DNA from: Candidatus Aadella gelida | GTDB lineage: Bacteria; Omnitrophota; Gorgyraeia; Tantalellales; Tantalellaceae | DNA: 38,094 nucleotides | Direction of reading: 5' to 3' | NCBI GenBank assembly: GCA_030765205.1 | Contig: JAVCDB010000075.1 | Span: 1 to 38,094, forward strand | Shown: positions 8,260 through 15,895 of the stretch, piece by piece | How positions within the stretch are numbered: the first letter of the stretch is position 1 | Layout: each line of letters begins with the position of its first letter | Position numbers and translations under genes: made by a program | Notes under the pieces: model-generated | Told to the model about the DNA's origin: nothing | The model's input: only the letters and a program-made list of their open reading frames with translations | The model's database searches: none

Positions 8260-10095
8260 ATGGGCAATTCTTTAGATTTTATTCAACCAAAAGATCAAGC
8301 GGTTAAGCGCTTGGAGACGATGTTCTCTCAAATGAATGCCATGGTCACATCAACAAAAGACGTTAATGGTGGCTTAGGGGCAAAATATTTTCTTGTAAAA
8401 GACGGAGTTTCCTTTTCAGCAATTCTTTATTTCAATAATAAAAGTCAACAATCTTCAAAAGTTGTATTCGAAAAGGCGTCGGAAGAATTTATTAATGAAT
8501 TTCAGCTAAAGGCTACTAATCAAGAAGTAGCCAAGAAAAAAGAACACAAGACCATTCCTATTTATGTTTGTGTTGATATAAAACCTGAAGGCTTGAGAAA
8601 CGAACTAAAAGATGATTTTGGTAAGCTAAATATTGAAATAGTTGATTGTGATCGAACTGAACATGTAGATTATCGGATCAGAATGGAAGATAACAATGAA
8701 TATTTAACGATTACTCAGTATGCATCAGGAAAACTATTGGTTCAAGGGGCATATTCTCAATTGGTTGATAAGGTTGTAGAGGTTGTTGATAAGCGTAAAC
8801 CGTTGACGGATATGGAAAGGGCTTTGCTTTTTGTCCCAGAAGAGGCACAGAGTTCTTTGAAGAAGGACATTGAGTCAAGGCATAGTGTTTTTGAGCAGGG
8901 GCAACAAAAAGGGGTTGTTAAGCAAGATAAATTGATTGATTTTCTTTTTCACAATGACAAACAAACTTACTTTACAGGGGAAGGATTAATTGAGATCTTG
9001 AAGGATTCTCAGCAAAATCTTCTCGAATACAATTTTGTTGTAGCACAGTACGCAAAAATATTTGAAGGGTTTCTTATAAAAGTGCTAATAGATAAGAATT
9101 TCTTCACGCTGAATCAATATCGGTCTGATTCAAATATTGCTGACATTGGAAATGCTTTAAGAAAAGAAAAACTAAAAAAATATATTAAAGATAAAATACG
9201 CAATGGGCACGTTATTGAGAGCATGATCGCAACTTGGGAGGGGAGTCGGTGCAAGGAAATGCACTCAGATCCAGTCGCAGAAAAAGACATTATAAGTGTC
9301 CCTACATTAGAAGAAGCCGTTGAGCGCGTGGGAGGGATAAAAAGTTGCATGAAAGATGCTTATCGGATTTTGATAGAGTATGGATGGTCAGATGTTGATT
9401 TAAAAACAAATACTAGTGAAGAGAATCAACCCGAAGTAGAGGTTATAGATTCGTTTAATTCAATTATTGGTATAGATGAATCAGGGAAAGGCGATTATTT
9501 CGGCCCCCTGGTAATTGTAGGGGTATTAGTTGATGCTTCAGATGAAGAAAAACTTATTGAATTAGGAGTGAAAGATAGCAAAAAGCTTTCAGATAAGCAG
9601 ATCAAAAAAATAAGTAGTGAGATAGCGAAGGTAATGGGGCAGGATAAAATTAATATCGTTGCTATTTCACCTGAAAAATACAATTCATTGTATTCTAAAA
9701 TGAAAAACTTGAATCGTTTGTTAGCGTGGGGACATGCTAGGGTACTTGAAAATCTACTTGAAAAATATAGCTGTGATGGTGCAATATCCGATCAGTTTGG
9801 TGACGAGCAGTTTCTTAATAATGCTTTGATGGAAAAAGGGAAAAGCGTTAAATTAATTCAGATGCCAAAGGCCGAACAGAATATTGCTGTTGCAGCAGCC
9901 TCAATTATTGCCCGCAAAATATTTGTCGAACAACTAGAGCGTTTATGTAGAAAATATAATGTGCCGACAGCAAAGGGTGCATCCGATCAAGTTGTTCAAG
10001 CTGCCCAGACAATTGTGTCAGAGCATGGAAAGAGAGAATTAAGCAAAGTGATCAAGATGCATTTTAAAACAACGGATAAGGTGATGTTAGGGTAA
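8260..10095 (+). CDS. RnlA-like HEPN ribonuclease fused to an RNase HIII domain
   Basis: This 611-aa protein appears to combine two RNA-degrading modules. Residues ~1-210 are mixed alpha/beta and resemble the N-terminal and repeat domains of RnlA (RNase LS toxin). Residues ~225-375 are helical and hold the HEPN signature R330-CKEM-H335 (Rx4H). From ~400 to the end is an RNase H of the HIII type: GIDESGKGDYFGP with D406 and E407, DSKKLSD (439-445), DQF at D511, and a KAEQN...AAASIIAR motif. The acidic residues for RNase H catalysis are present. In E. coli, RnlA is an anti-T4 toxin whose activity is modulated by the separate RNase HI, so a covalent fusion is suggestive. No RnlB-like antitoxin gene is adjacent. 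AGGAG near 8249 supports the start. Assignment of the RNase HIII part is firm; the RnlA part is probable. Confidence 0.8.
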   Translation: MGNSLDFIQPKDQAVKRLETMFSQMNAMVTSTKDVNGGLGAKYFLVKDGVSFSAILYFNNKSQQSSKVVFEKASEEFINEFQLKATNQEVAKKKEHKTIPIYVCVDIKPEGLRNELKDDFGKLNIEIVDCDRTEHVDYRIRMEDNNEYLTITQYASGKLLVQGAYSQLVDKVVEVVDKRKPLTDMERALLFVPEEAQSSLKKDIESRHSVFEQGQQKGVVKQDKLIDFLFHNDKQTYFTGEGLIEILKDSQQNLLEYNFVVAQYAKIFEGFLIKVLIDKNFFTLNQYRSDSNIADIGNALRKEKLKKYIKDKIRNGHVIESMIATWEGSRCKEMHSDPVAEKDIISVPTLEEAVERVGGIKSCMKDAYRILIEYGWSDVDLKTNTSEENQPEVEVIDSFNSIIGIDESGKGDYFGPLVIVGVLVDASDEEKLIELGVKDSKKLSDKQIKKISSEIAKVMGQDKINIVAISPEKYNSLYSKMKNLNRLLAWGHARVLENLLEKYSCDGAISDQFGDEQFLNNALMEKGKSVKLIQMPKAEQNIAVAAASIIARKIFVEQLERLCRKYNVPTAKGASDQVVQAAQTIVSEHGKRELSKVIKMHFKTTDKVMLG

Positions 10096-10156
10096 GAGGC
10101 ACCTAGCCATTCGATAAAAATGATTTTAATAATATTCTTTGAAAAGAGCTAATGGG

Positions 10157-10182
10157 ATAATTGCCAGACGCTGTACCTGAGG
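10157..10182 (+). repeat. 26-bp intergenic repeat, copy 1
   Basis: The sequence begins ATAATTGCCAGACG and continues C-TGTAC-C-TGAGG. It matches 13215-13240 at 23 of 26 positions. It lies in the 147-bp gap between the HEPN-RNase HIII gene and qatB; the second copy lies between the membrane-protein gene and the PLD gene. Each copy is upstream of a separate cassette, so it may be a promoter or operator region or a recombination junction. Confidence 0.65.
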
Positions 10183-10242
10183 TGTTAGATAGAAGGCAAA
10201 ACAAGTGAGAATGGGAATTTTTTTTTAATATAAAGGAAATAT

Positions 10243-11004
10243 ATGGGAACTTCAGTATCACAGCCATCACCACGAAGTAAAGAGTGGAGAGAAGTCAAAT
10301 CGGAATACTTGATTCCTAATCTGGAAATACAGCCACTGATTGGGAAAATAGTCCATGCAATTGGACCTGATCCTGAAAAGATATTGGTAGATGAAGCCGT
10401 TAGTGAAGTTTTGTGTCAATCTTTAGAATTTATAAAAGAAACTTCTAAAGAAGGCAATAAGTTTATTGAAAAGTCGAATAACCCTTATTTTAAGTTTATC
10501 AGCGTAGGTTTAAATATAACCAAGGAATCTTTGGTAGAAAATAAACTTAACTCACTTTACGGTGAAGTGGCAGTTCTGGGTGCTGGGGAAATATTTATAG
10601 AGACGGTTGGAAAAGCATCACAGGATAAAAGCAAGGACTACAAAGAGTTAATTGCAGACATCAACGGATACATCGAGGAAAATAAAGGAATTCAGGATAT
10701 TGGATTAAAGTTCATAGAGAAGTATTACGCAAGAATGCTGAAATATTACATTAGTAGGGACATAGATGCGTATATCGGAAATATGAATTTTCCCACAATA
10801 AGTTCCGAGAACGATTTGTTTGATTCTATCGACATAAAATTGGATGGGTTGTTTAAGAAGATAAATTTAAGAGAAGAAGCGATTGAGCTGGAGGCAAACC
10901 TAAAACAAAAGGGTCTTAATCGCAAGAAGACTAAAAAAACAATAGAAAGTGTAATTAGAAAAGTTAACAAAGAATTCTACGAGAGGGAGGGTGATGATGA
11001 ATAG
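10243..11004 (+). CDS. qatB: QatB-like protein of a Qat-type anti-phage system
   Basis: This 253-aa soluble protein begins MGTSVSQPSPRS, which resembles the glycine-led start I associate with QatB proteins; the rest is helical with a charged C-terminus (residues 205-253). It is immediately upstream of, and overlaps, a QueC-like gene, the order seen for qatB-qatC. QatB has no settled enzymatic role. Because QueC-like enzymes in related defence systems attach deazaguanine to a protein N-terminus, its flexible N-terminal Met-Gly is a plausible acceptor here. The identification rests on the N-terminus, size and neighbour, so it is probable, not certain. An AAGGA Shine-Dalgarno sequence precedes the ATG. 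Confidence 0.65.
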   Translation: MGTSVSQPSPRSKEWREVKSEYLIPNLEIQPLIGKIVHAIGPDPEKILVDEAVSEVLCQSLEFIKETSKEGNKFIEKSNNPYFKFISVGLNITKESLVENKLNSLYGEVAVLGAGEIFIETVGKASQDKSKDYKELIADINGYIEENKGIQDIGLKFIEKYYARMLKYYISRDIDAYIGNMNFPTISSENDLFDSIDIKLDGLFKKINLREEAIELEANLKQKGLNRKKTKKTIESVIRKVNKEFYEREGDDE

Positions 11005-12748
11005 CTATAATATCATATCATCCTTCGGAATAGACGATCGTATAAAAGATCGAGTTCAAGGACAGTATCCCGAATCTATTCAATTTGTTTTGCATGGAAC
11101 GGATAAGAATATATCACATGGGTTAGATAAATTGTTAAAGGAATTGAAAATATCTCGTTTAACTGACGAAGTCCTGGATTTATATGAAATTGCAACCATT
11201 GTTTATGCCGCTGACAAGAAGTGTGGACGAGGGAAAAGGGAAGATTGGATTAGGAATATGGATTTTTATATTCCAGTCCGAAATCTAATATTTTGGGAAA
11301 CACAAAAAAGATTATTGGAAGACATGATATCTTTTTTGTCAGGGGATAATGTTAGGATGAACTTTTCTCAATATAATTCTACTTGTAAGAGTCAGATAAG
11401 GAGAATGTATTTTCGAAGAAGGAAACAATCCAGGCAATGGAGAGAAAAATTCGATAATGTAGATAGTGTTGCTCTTTTCTCAGGAGGACTTGACTCAACT
11501 TCAGGAGCAATAAGGTTGATGGGGGAAGGGCTAAACCCAATATTAGTGAAAGTGACTGGCGATGGGTCAAAGGCTTCAGACATTGTTAAATTCATTGGGG
11601 ATAGGCTGGACAAAACAATACCACACATTCATACACAAGCTAAACCTAGTGGCGGAGCAGCGGAAGAGTCACAAAGGATGAGGTCATTCTATTTTTTAAG
11701 TATAGCATTTTTTGTGGCTAATAGATTTGATATAAAAGATATTTTTATAAATGAACATTCCATTATGACTATCCACCTCCCTTTGACAATGTCAAGAATA
11801 GGGAGTTTTTCAACGCATACAGCACATCCCATTTTTTTAGATAAATTCGCTCAATTGGCTAACAGTTTAACTGATAATAAAAGAGAATTTAGAGTTAGAA
11901 ACATTTTTGCTTTAGCAACAAAGGGAGAAGTAGTTGATTCTATCTGTGAAGATGGGTTTAAAGATATCATTAAGCACACAAGCTCTTGTGCACACTTAAA
12001 CTCGATAAAGCAAACCATAAAAAATATTGACCCAAAGAGCCAGCCATTAGGGAATATACATTGTGGGTATTGTGTCCCGTGTGTAATACGATATTTTGCT
12101 GTAAAGCAATCGAAGTATAATTTGGAAGATAAGGATGATGTAGAGTATTATTTTAGTAATAACATTTTAGAGAGATTTTTGAGCGATGAGGTCAATAAAA
12201 GTTCAGGTATTGCGGTCGATTGGTTATCCAGTATTTTAGGTGTTATGAGGCTTGTTAATGATTTCATGCAAATGAATGATATAGAACTGCTCATAAAATA
12301 TCCTGAGATTACAGAATCTGAAATAATTGGGCTTGAAGCTCTTGATATAATCAGTGTACATAGAAGGTTTGCTCGAGAAATAATGTCGGCAATAAATGAA
12401 AAAATACCAGATTATAAGTTTTTAATCGATAAGGAATTCCAAAAGAAATATGAAAATGATCTAAAGCGTTTTAATTTTGATGATTTATTGGCGTCAATTT
12501 TAGAAGAAACAGAAATAAATATAAAAAGTGCTGCTTATGACAAAATTTCCAAGAAACTTAATGATTATAGGTGGATCGCACAATTTGCAGTAATGAGAGG
12601 ATTGATAAAACCTCATCAACTACAGTCAACAGTTCACAAGTTTGTTTCTGATATAGCGAAGGCTGCAAAGGAACGAGGCAAAAAAAATATTACGAGTAGA
12701 GACATTGGGGACGATGAGCTATGTCATTGCCCCCCTTGGACAAGTTAG
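10994..12748 (+). CDS. qatC: QatC-like protein: QueC-family PP-loop enzyme with long extensions
   Basis: This ~584-aa protein has the QueC (7-cyano-7-deazaguanine synthase) core: PP-loop SGGLDS at about residues 163-168 for ATP binding, and a zinc site formed by a Cys in the SSCAHL segment plus CGYCVPC. QueC itself is ~230 aa. Here there is an N-terminal extension of ~155 residues and a C-terminal extension of ~190 residues that includes a final CHCPPWTS. QatC proteins are extended QueC homologues used in defence rather than queuosine synthesis. No other queuosine-pathway gene is in the window. The start may be 10994 or 10997 (ATGATG); an in-frame GTG at 10991 is less well placed behind GGGAGGG at 10984-10990. 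It overlaps qatB by about 10 bp. Confidence 0.8.
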   Translation: MMNSYNIISSFGIDDRIKDRVQGQYPESIQFVLHGTDKNISHGLDKLLKELKISRLTDEVLDLYEIATIVYAADKKCGRGKREDWIRNMDFYIPVRNLIFWETQKRLLEDMISFLSGDNVRMNFSQYNSTCKSQIRRMYFRRRKQSRQWREKFDNVDSVALFSGGLDSTSGAIRLMGEGLNPILVKVTGDGSKASDIVKFIGDRLDKTIPHIHTQAKPSGGAAEESQRMRSFYFLSIAFFVANRFDIKDIFINEHSIMTIHLPLTMSRIGSFSTHTAHPIFLDKFAQLANSLTDNKREFRVRNIFALATKGEVVDSICEDGFKDIIKHTSSCAHLNSIKQTIKNIDPKSQPLGNIHCGYCVPCVIRYFAVKQSKYNLEDKDDVEYYFSNNILERFLSDEVNKSSGIAVDWLSSILGVMRLVNDFMQMNDIELLIKYPEITESEIIGLEALDIISVHRRFAREIMSAINEKIPDYKFLIDKEFQKKYENDLKRFNFDDLLASILEETEINIKSAAYDKISKKLNDYRWIAQFAVMRGLIKPHQLQSTVHKFVSDIAKAAKERGKKNITSRDIGDDELCHCPPWTS

Positions 12749-12757
12749 GAGGATGAA

Positions 12758-13213
12758 ATGAGTGCAAAAGAAAAAGCATATGATACATATATTGAGATGG
12801 CTAAACAGATATTAATAATTGCGACTGGGGCAATAGTTTTGAGTTTGTCGCTTTTGTCGGATGTGTTTGGGGGGGATGCTAAAAAAATGGGATTATTAAT
12901 TGCTTCATGGGGGCTCTTTTTAATCACAATCATTTGTGGTATTTTCTTTTTTCAAACAATGACAGGAAATATGGATAGAGCTGGCAAAATAGAAAATTTC
13001 GATATTAATAAAAAGGAGATAAGAATTACTGCTATTTTGATGAACATATTCTTTGTGACAGGACTTACACTTTTTATCACATTTGGTACTATCAATCTGG
13101 TTGACGGAAAATTCTGTAATAACGAAAAGAAGGGTAGTGCAGAGCGAGAAGTAGAAAACAAAAAAAATGATAAAGAAAAAAGTTTGGAACCTGCCCCTGT
13201 AGTCAAAAAATAA
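12758..13213 (+). CDS. Three-helix membrane protein in the Qat-like operon (candidate effector)
   Basis: This 151-aa protein has three predicted membrane helices, around residues 17-37, 44-66 and 88-110. A highly charged, Lys/Glu-rich tail of about 35 residues follows and ends EPAPVVKK. I do not recognise a family. The ATG lies only 9 bases after the qatC stop and is preceded by AGGAGG, so it is in the same transcription unit. Canonical Qat systems have an ATPase (QatA) and a TatD-like nuclease (QatD) instead, and neither is present. Small membrane proteins in defence operons often act as membrane-perturbing effectors; this role is inferred from context only. Confidence 0.75.
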   Translation: MSAKEKAYDTYIEMAKQILIIATGAIVLSLSLLSDVFGGDAKKMGLLIASWGLFLITIICGIFFFQTMTGNMDRAGKIENFDINKKEIRITAILMNIFFVTGLTLFITFGTINLVDGKFCNNEKKGSAEREVENKKNDKEKSLEPAPVVKK

Positions 13214-13214
13214 A

Positions 13215-13240
13215 ATAATTGCCAGACGTTGTACTTAAGG
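13215..13240 (+). repeat. 26-bp intergenic repeat, copy 2
   Basis: The sequence begins ATAATTGCCAGACG and continues T-TGTAC-T-TAAGG. It differs from copy 1 (10157-10182) at three positions, all transitions. It begins two bases after the stop codon of the membrane-protein gene, in the 223-bp gap before the PLD gene. Confidence 0.65.
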
Positions 13241-13436
13241 GCATATGATCAAAACGATTTGTGAATTAAGTATGGGTAAGTAAAAACCCGTCTACCCGGA
13301 ATTGTTTTGTAAGTTTAGGGGATATATGGTTAGATATGGCAGCAGCAGTCGACTATACAAGGTTCAGTTTACACTTGAGAAGAAGTAACCAGTATTTCTA
13401 GAGGACTATACATAACAAATGTAGGAAAACAAGACG

Positions 13437-14654
13437 ATGAGCAAACTAATTGACAATATAGATCAAAATGTATTTGGGGAGCATTTGCGAAAGTGTGGAG
13501 AAAATGCGGACTACATAGAAATTGCGGTCGCTTTTTTCACCGATATGGAATTAATTAAAAAATGGGTAGAAGAAGGTAAATATATTGATTTGTATGTAGC
13601 CCTTCAAATTCCCACGAAACCTGCAGCTTTAAGGCTATTATTGCAACTAGATACAACTAAAGTTAATTTGTATTACGTCACAAAATCATTTCATTCGAAA
13701 TGTTATTTATTCAATAGAGATAAAAGTGAAAAAACGGGATTTATCGGCTCTTCTAATTTTACAAATGGAGGTCTTTTTAATAATATTGAAGCGAATATGT
13801 TGGTAGATACTGACAATGAAGGGATGCTTTCCGAAATACAAAATCATTTTGATAGGCTGAAAGAATTTTCGAATGTTTTAACTCCTATAGAGTTAGACAA
13901 ATATGAAACAATATACGATAGGAATAAAGATAGTTTGCGAAAAATTAAATCTGACCAAAAAGAATTCAATCAAGCAAGAAAAAGTAAGAAAAAAATAAAA
14001 CCTGACAAAATATGTAAAGAGGCTCGAGACTATCTGAAATTTTGGGAAAAAGTTGATATTATTGTTAAATTGATAAAGGTCTTATCTGAAGAAGAGTGGC
14101 CTAAAGTTCCAGTGTATTTAACAGTTGACCATTTTTGGCATTGGATCAAAGTTGAATGGGATAAAAAGAATATCAGAAAAATACAGGGAGATCTGAAATA
14201 TAGGGAGGCGGAAGTACCAAGATTATTTAAAAAATATATACGTTATGATACAGCAGGCCCTAACTGGACAAAGAATATGCCTCAGGTATCTAAACGGTTG
14301 AAATTCTTGCTAGGGCGAAAGAGGATCAACAAATTAAGTAATGAAGAAGCAGAAGAGGTGTATAGGAGCTTACATTCAGGGAATAGCAGAGCTGTTAGAT
14401 TTTCGGCTGACAAGAAATTTACTAAGGAAAATGGTATAAAAAGAATACGGAAGTCTTTAGAATATCTATTGTTTTCGGAAGATCAAATAATAGAAAGAAT
14501 TCATAGACTCATAAATGATCCTAAGTATAAACTAAGTGAATTTGGTCCGTCTAACACCCAAGAGCTTATTGGTTGGATGTTCCCCGGAGACATGCCATTG
14601 CGTAACCGTAAAGCCGATTTTGCCGTTGAGATGTTAGGATATAAATTCAAATAA
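13437..14654 (+). CDS. PLD-superfamily (HKD) nuclease-like protein
   Basis: This 405-aa protein has an N-terminal phospholipase D-type domain with a single HKD motif: H86-S-K88 in FHSKCYLF, and the downstream GSSN (residues 104-107) in GFIGSSNFTNGG. Proteins with one HKD motif usually dimerise to form the active site, and many in bacterial defence loci are DNA or RNA nucleases. The C-terminal ~230 residues are basic and helical, and I do not recognise them; they may sense a target or bind nucleic acid. The gene stands alone between defence genes and the phage-like block. AGGA at 13422-13425 precedes the ATG at a slightly long distance. Substrate is unknown. Confidence 0.75.
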   Translation: MSKLIDNIDQNVFGEHLRKCGENADYIEIAVAFFTDMELIKKWVEEGKYIDLYVALQIPTKPAALRLLLQLDTTKVNLYYVTKSFHSKCYLFNRDKSEKTGFIGSSNFTNGGLFNNIEANMLVDTDNEGMLSEIQNHFDRLKEFSNVLTPIELDKYETIYDRNKDSLRKIKSDQKEFNQARKSKKKIKPDKICKEARDYLKFWEKVDIIVKLIKVLSEEEWPKVPVYLTVDHFWHWIKVEWDKKNIRKIQGDLKYREAEVPRLFKKYIRYDTAGPNWTKNMPQVSKRLKFLLGRKRINKLSNEEAEEVYRSLHSGNSRAVRFSADKKFTKENGIKRIRKSLEYLLFSEDQIIERIHRLINDPKYKLSEFGPSNTQELIGWMFPGDMPLRNRKADFAVEMLGYKFK

Positions 14655-14720
14655 CAGGGGCAAAATTAGTGCCAAAAACGGATCTATCCATACCTCAATA
14701 AATTTTCTACCTAGATATAA

Positions 14721-14749
14721 TTACCAAAGCTCTAAAAATATGATATACT
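14721..14749 (+). promoter_or_regulatory. Promoter of the methylase-ParB-terminase block
   Basis: TTACCA (14721-14726) and TATACT (14744-14749) are separated by 17 bp, and a TG one base before the -10 box makes it an extended -10 promoter. The expected start near 14756 gives a ~120-nt leader before the methylase ATG. Confidence 0.55.
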
Positions 14750-14755
14750 TGTTTT

Positions 14756-14878
14756 GAAGATGTGGTAAGGGCAGAGCAATCTGCTATATAAAACAGGCAA
14801 AACCTGGATTATACAAGAAGACGTGGAGAAAACGTGGAATTGTATAGTTCAGGTTTTTTTTTATTTATAGGAGGTTTT
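14756..14878 (+). promoter_or_regulatory. Structured 5' leader with terminator hairpin ahead of the methylase (candidate attenuator)
   Basis: The leader holds a hairpin GCAGA-GCAA-TCTGC with a GNRA loop (14771-14784), a small CAGG/CCTG stem (14795-14806), and a strong terminator. In the terminator, 14799-14816 pairs with 14840-14857 (18 bp with G-U pairs), and T continues to 14862. The CCTG of the small stem is part of the terminator's 5' arm, so the two cannot form together. The ribosome binding site AGGAGG (14869-14874) comes directly after. A promoter-hairpin-terminator-RBS order is the form of an attenuator or riboswitch. I do not recognise the class. Confidence 0.55.
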
Positions 14879-15895
14879 ATGGCTCTTAAAATGTTTAATG
14901 CGCTTTTGCCCTATTTTGGTAGCAAGAGAAAGTTATGTTCAATAATCTTTAAAATCATCTCAAAATATTATCACAGAAACGATTGGTTTAATATGACATT
15001 TGTTGATGCTTTTATGGGGAGCGGGGCAGTAAGTTTGTTTGCAAAGGCTCAAGGGTTTAAGGTTATTGCTAATGATATTGCTGAAAGGAGCTATATAGCA
15101 GGTAAGGCGTTAATAGAAAATAATAGGATAGAAATAGACCATACAGACACTGAGAACCTATTCAGAAATCATCCTAACAACAATCATTATATCGAGGAAA
15201 ATTATGTTCCTGATGTATTTCTTGAGAAACACGCGAAGTTTCTCGACAACGCATTTTCAAACGCGGATGATTTTCTTCTAAAATATTTACTTATCAAATA
15301 CATTTTCACTTTAAGACCATATTCCAAATTCTCATCACCCAATGCTTTTAATAAACCTATGGCAGAGGGAAGATACGACGAGATAAAATCTACATATACA
15401 AATCATATAAATGGTAACCTAAAATCTTCAGTAACTATCCTGCGAGAGGAGAAAGACAAAATCAATAGTGGCATATTCACTAATAACGAGAAGAACGAAA
15501 TGCATAAAGAAGATGTTTTCGATTTTTTACGGAAAGTTAATGGAGATGTTTTGTATCTGGATCCGCCTTATGCGGGAACGCTTGCCTATGAAAATGAATA
15601 TGCTGTATTAGACGACATACTGGGAGATAAAACTCCTAAAAGCGGGTTTTCGGAGAAGGAAGGTATGTATATGCTGGACTCTTTATTTGATGAGTCAGAG
15701 AAGTTCCCGCTTTGGGTAATAAGTTTTGGTAATGCCGGAGGGAACAATAAACTAGAAGATCTGGTAAAACTTGTATCTAAATATCGAAAGTGTGAAGTGA
15801 AAGAGTTTGCATATAAACATTGTGAATCTGTAGCCTCGGAGGAACATAAACAAAAATCAAAAGAATGGGTGGTGATAGGACATGGATGTAATTAA
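14879..15895 (+). CDS. D12-class DNA adenine N6-methyltransferase (Dam-like)
   Basis: This 338-aa orphan methylase of the Dam/D12 family transfers methyl from SAM to adenine N6. Evidence includes the N-terminal LPYFGSKRKL segment typical of the class, the SAM motif FVDAFMGSGAVS (residues 41-52) and the catalytic DPPY at 228-231. No cognate restriction enzyme is next to it. In phages such enzymes protect the genome or tune expression and packaging. I set the start at the ATG 14879 behind AGGAGG. An in-frame GTG at 14834 would translate through the terminator hairpin and is unlikely. It overlaps the ParB-like gene by 14 bp and leads a phage-type block ending in the large terminase. Confidence 0.9.
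   Translation: MALKMFNALLPYFGSKRKLCSIIFKIISKYYHRNDWFNMTFVDAFMGSGAVSLFAKAQGFKVIANDIAERSYIAGKALIENNRIEIDHTDTENLFRNHPNNNHYIEENYVPDVFLEKHAKFLDNAFSNADDFLLKYLLIKYIFTLRPYSKFSSPNAFNKPMAEGRYDEIKSTYTNHINGNLKSSVTILREEKDKINSGIFTNNEKNEMHKEDVFDFLRKVNGDVLYLDPPYAGTLAYENEYAVLDDILGDKTPKSGFSEKEGMYMLDSLFDESEKFPLWVISFGNAGGNNKLEDLVKLVSKYRKCEVKEFAYKHCESVASEEHKQKSKEWVVIGHGCN

Noticed and set aside
10096-10242. RnlB-like antitoxin gene next to the HEPN-RNase HIII gene
   Set aside because: The 147-bp gap has no ORF of suitable size, and the neighbours on both sides are hsdR and qatB-like genes. No antitoxin is visible.
5277-14654. Defence genes as part of BREX, DISARM or CBASS
   Set aside because: No PglZ, BrxC, DrmA/B or cyclic-nucleotide synthase motifs are present. 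The genes fit type I RM, an RnlA-like HEPN protein, a Qat-like operon and a PLD protein better.
14834-14878. GTG at 14834 as the start of the adenine methylase
   Set aside because: It would translate the 3' arm and T run of a terminator hairpin, giving a Phe-rich leader, while AGGAGG directly precedes the ATG at 14879 and conserved D12 sequence begins there.
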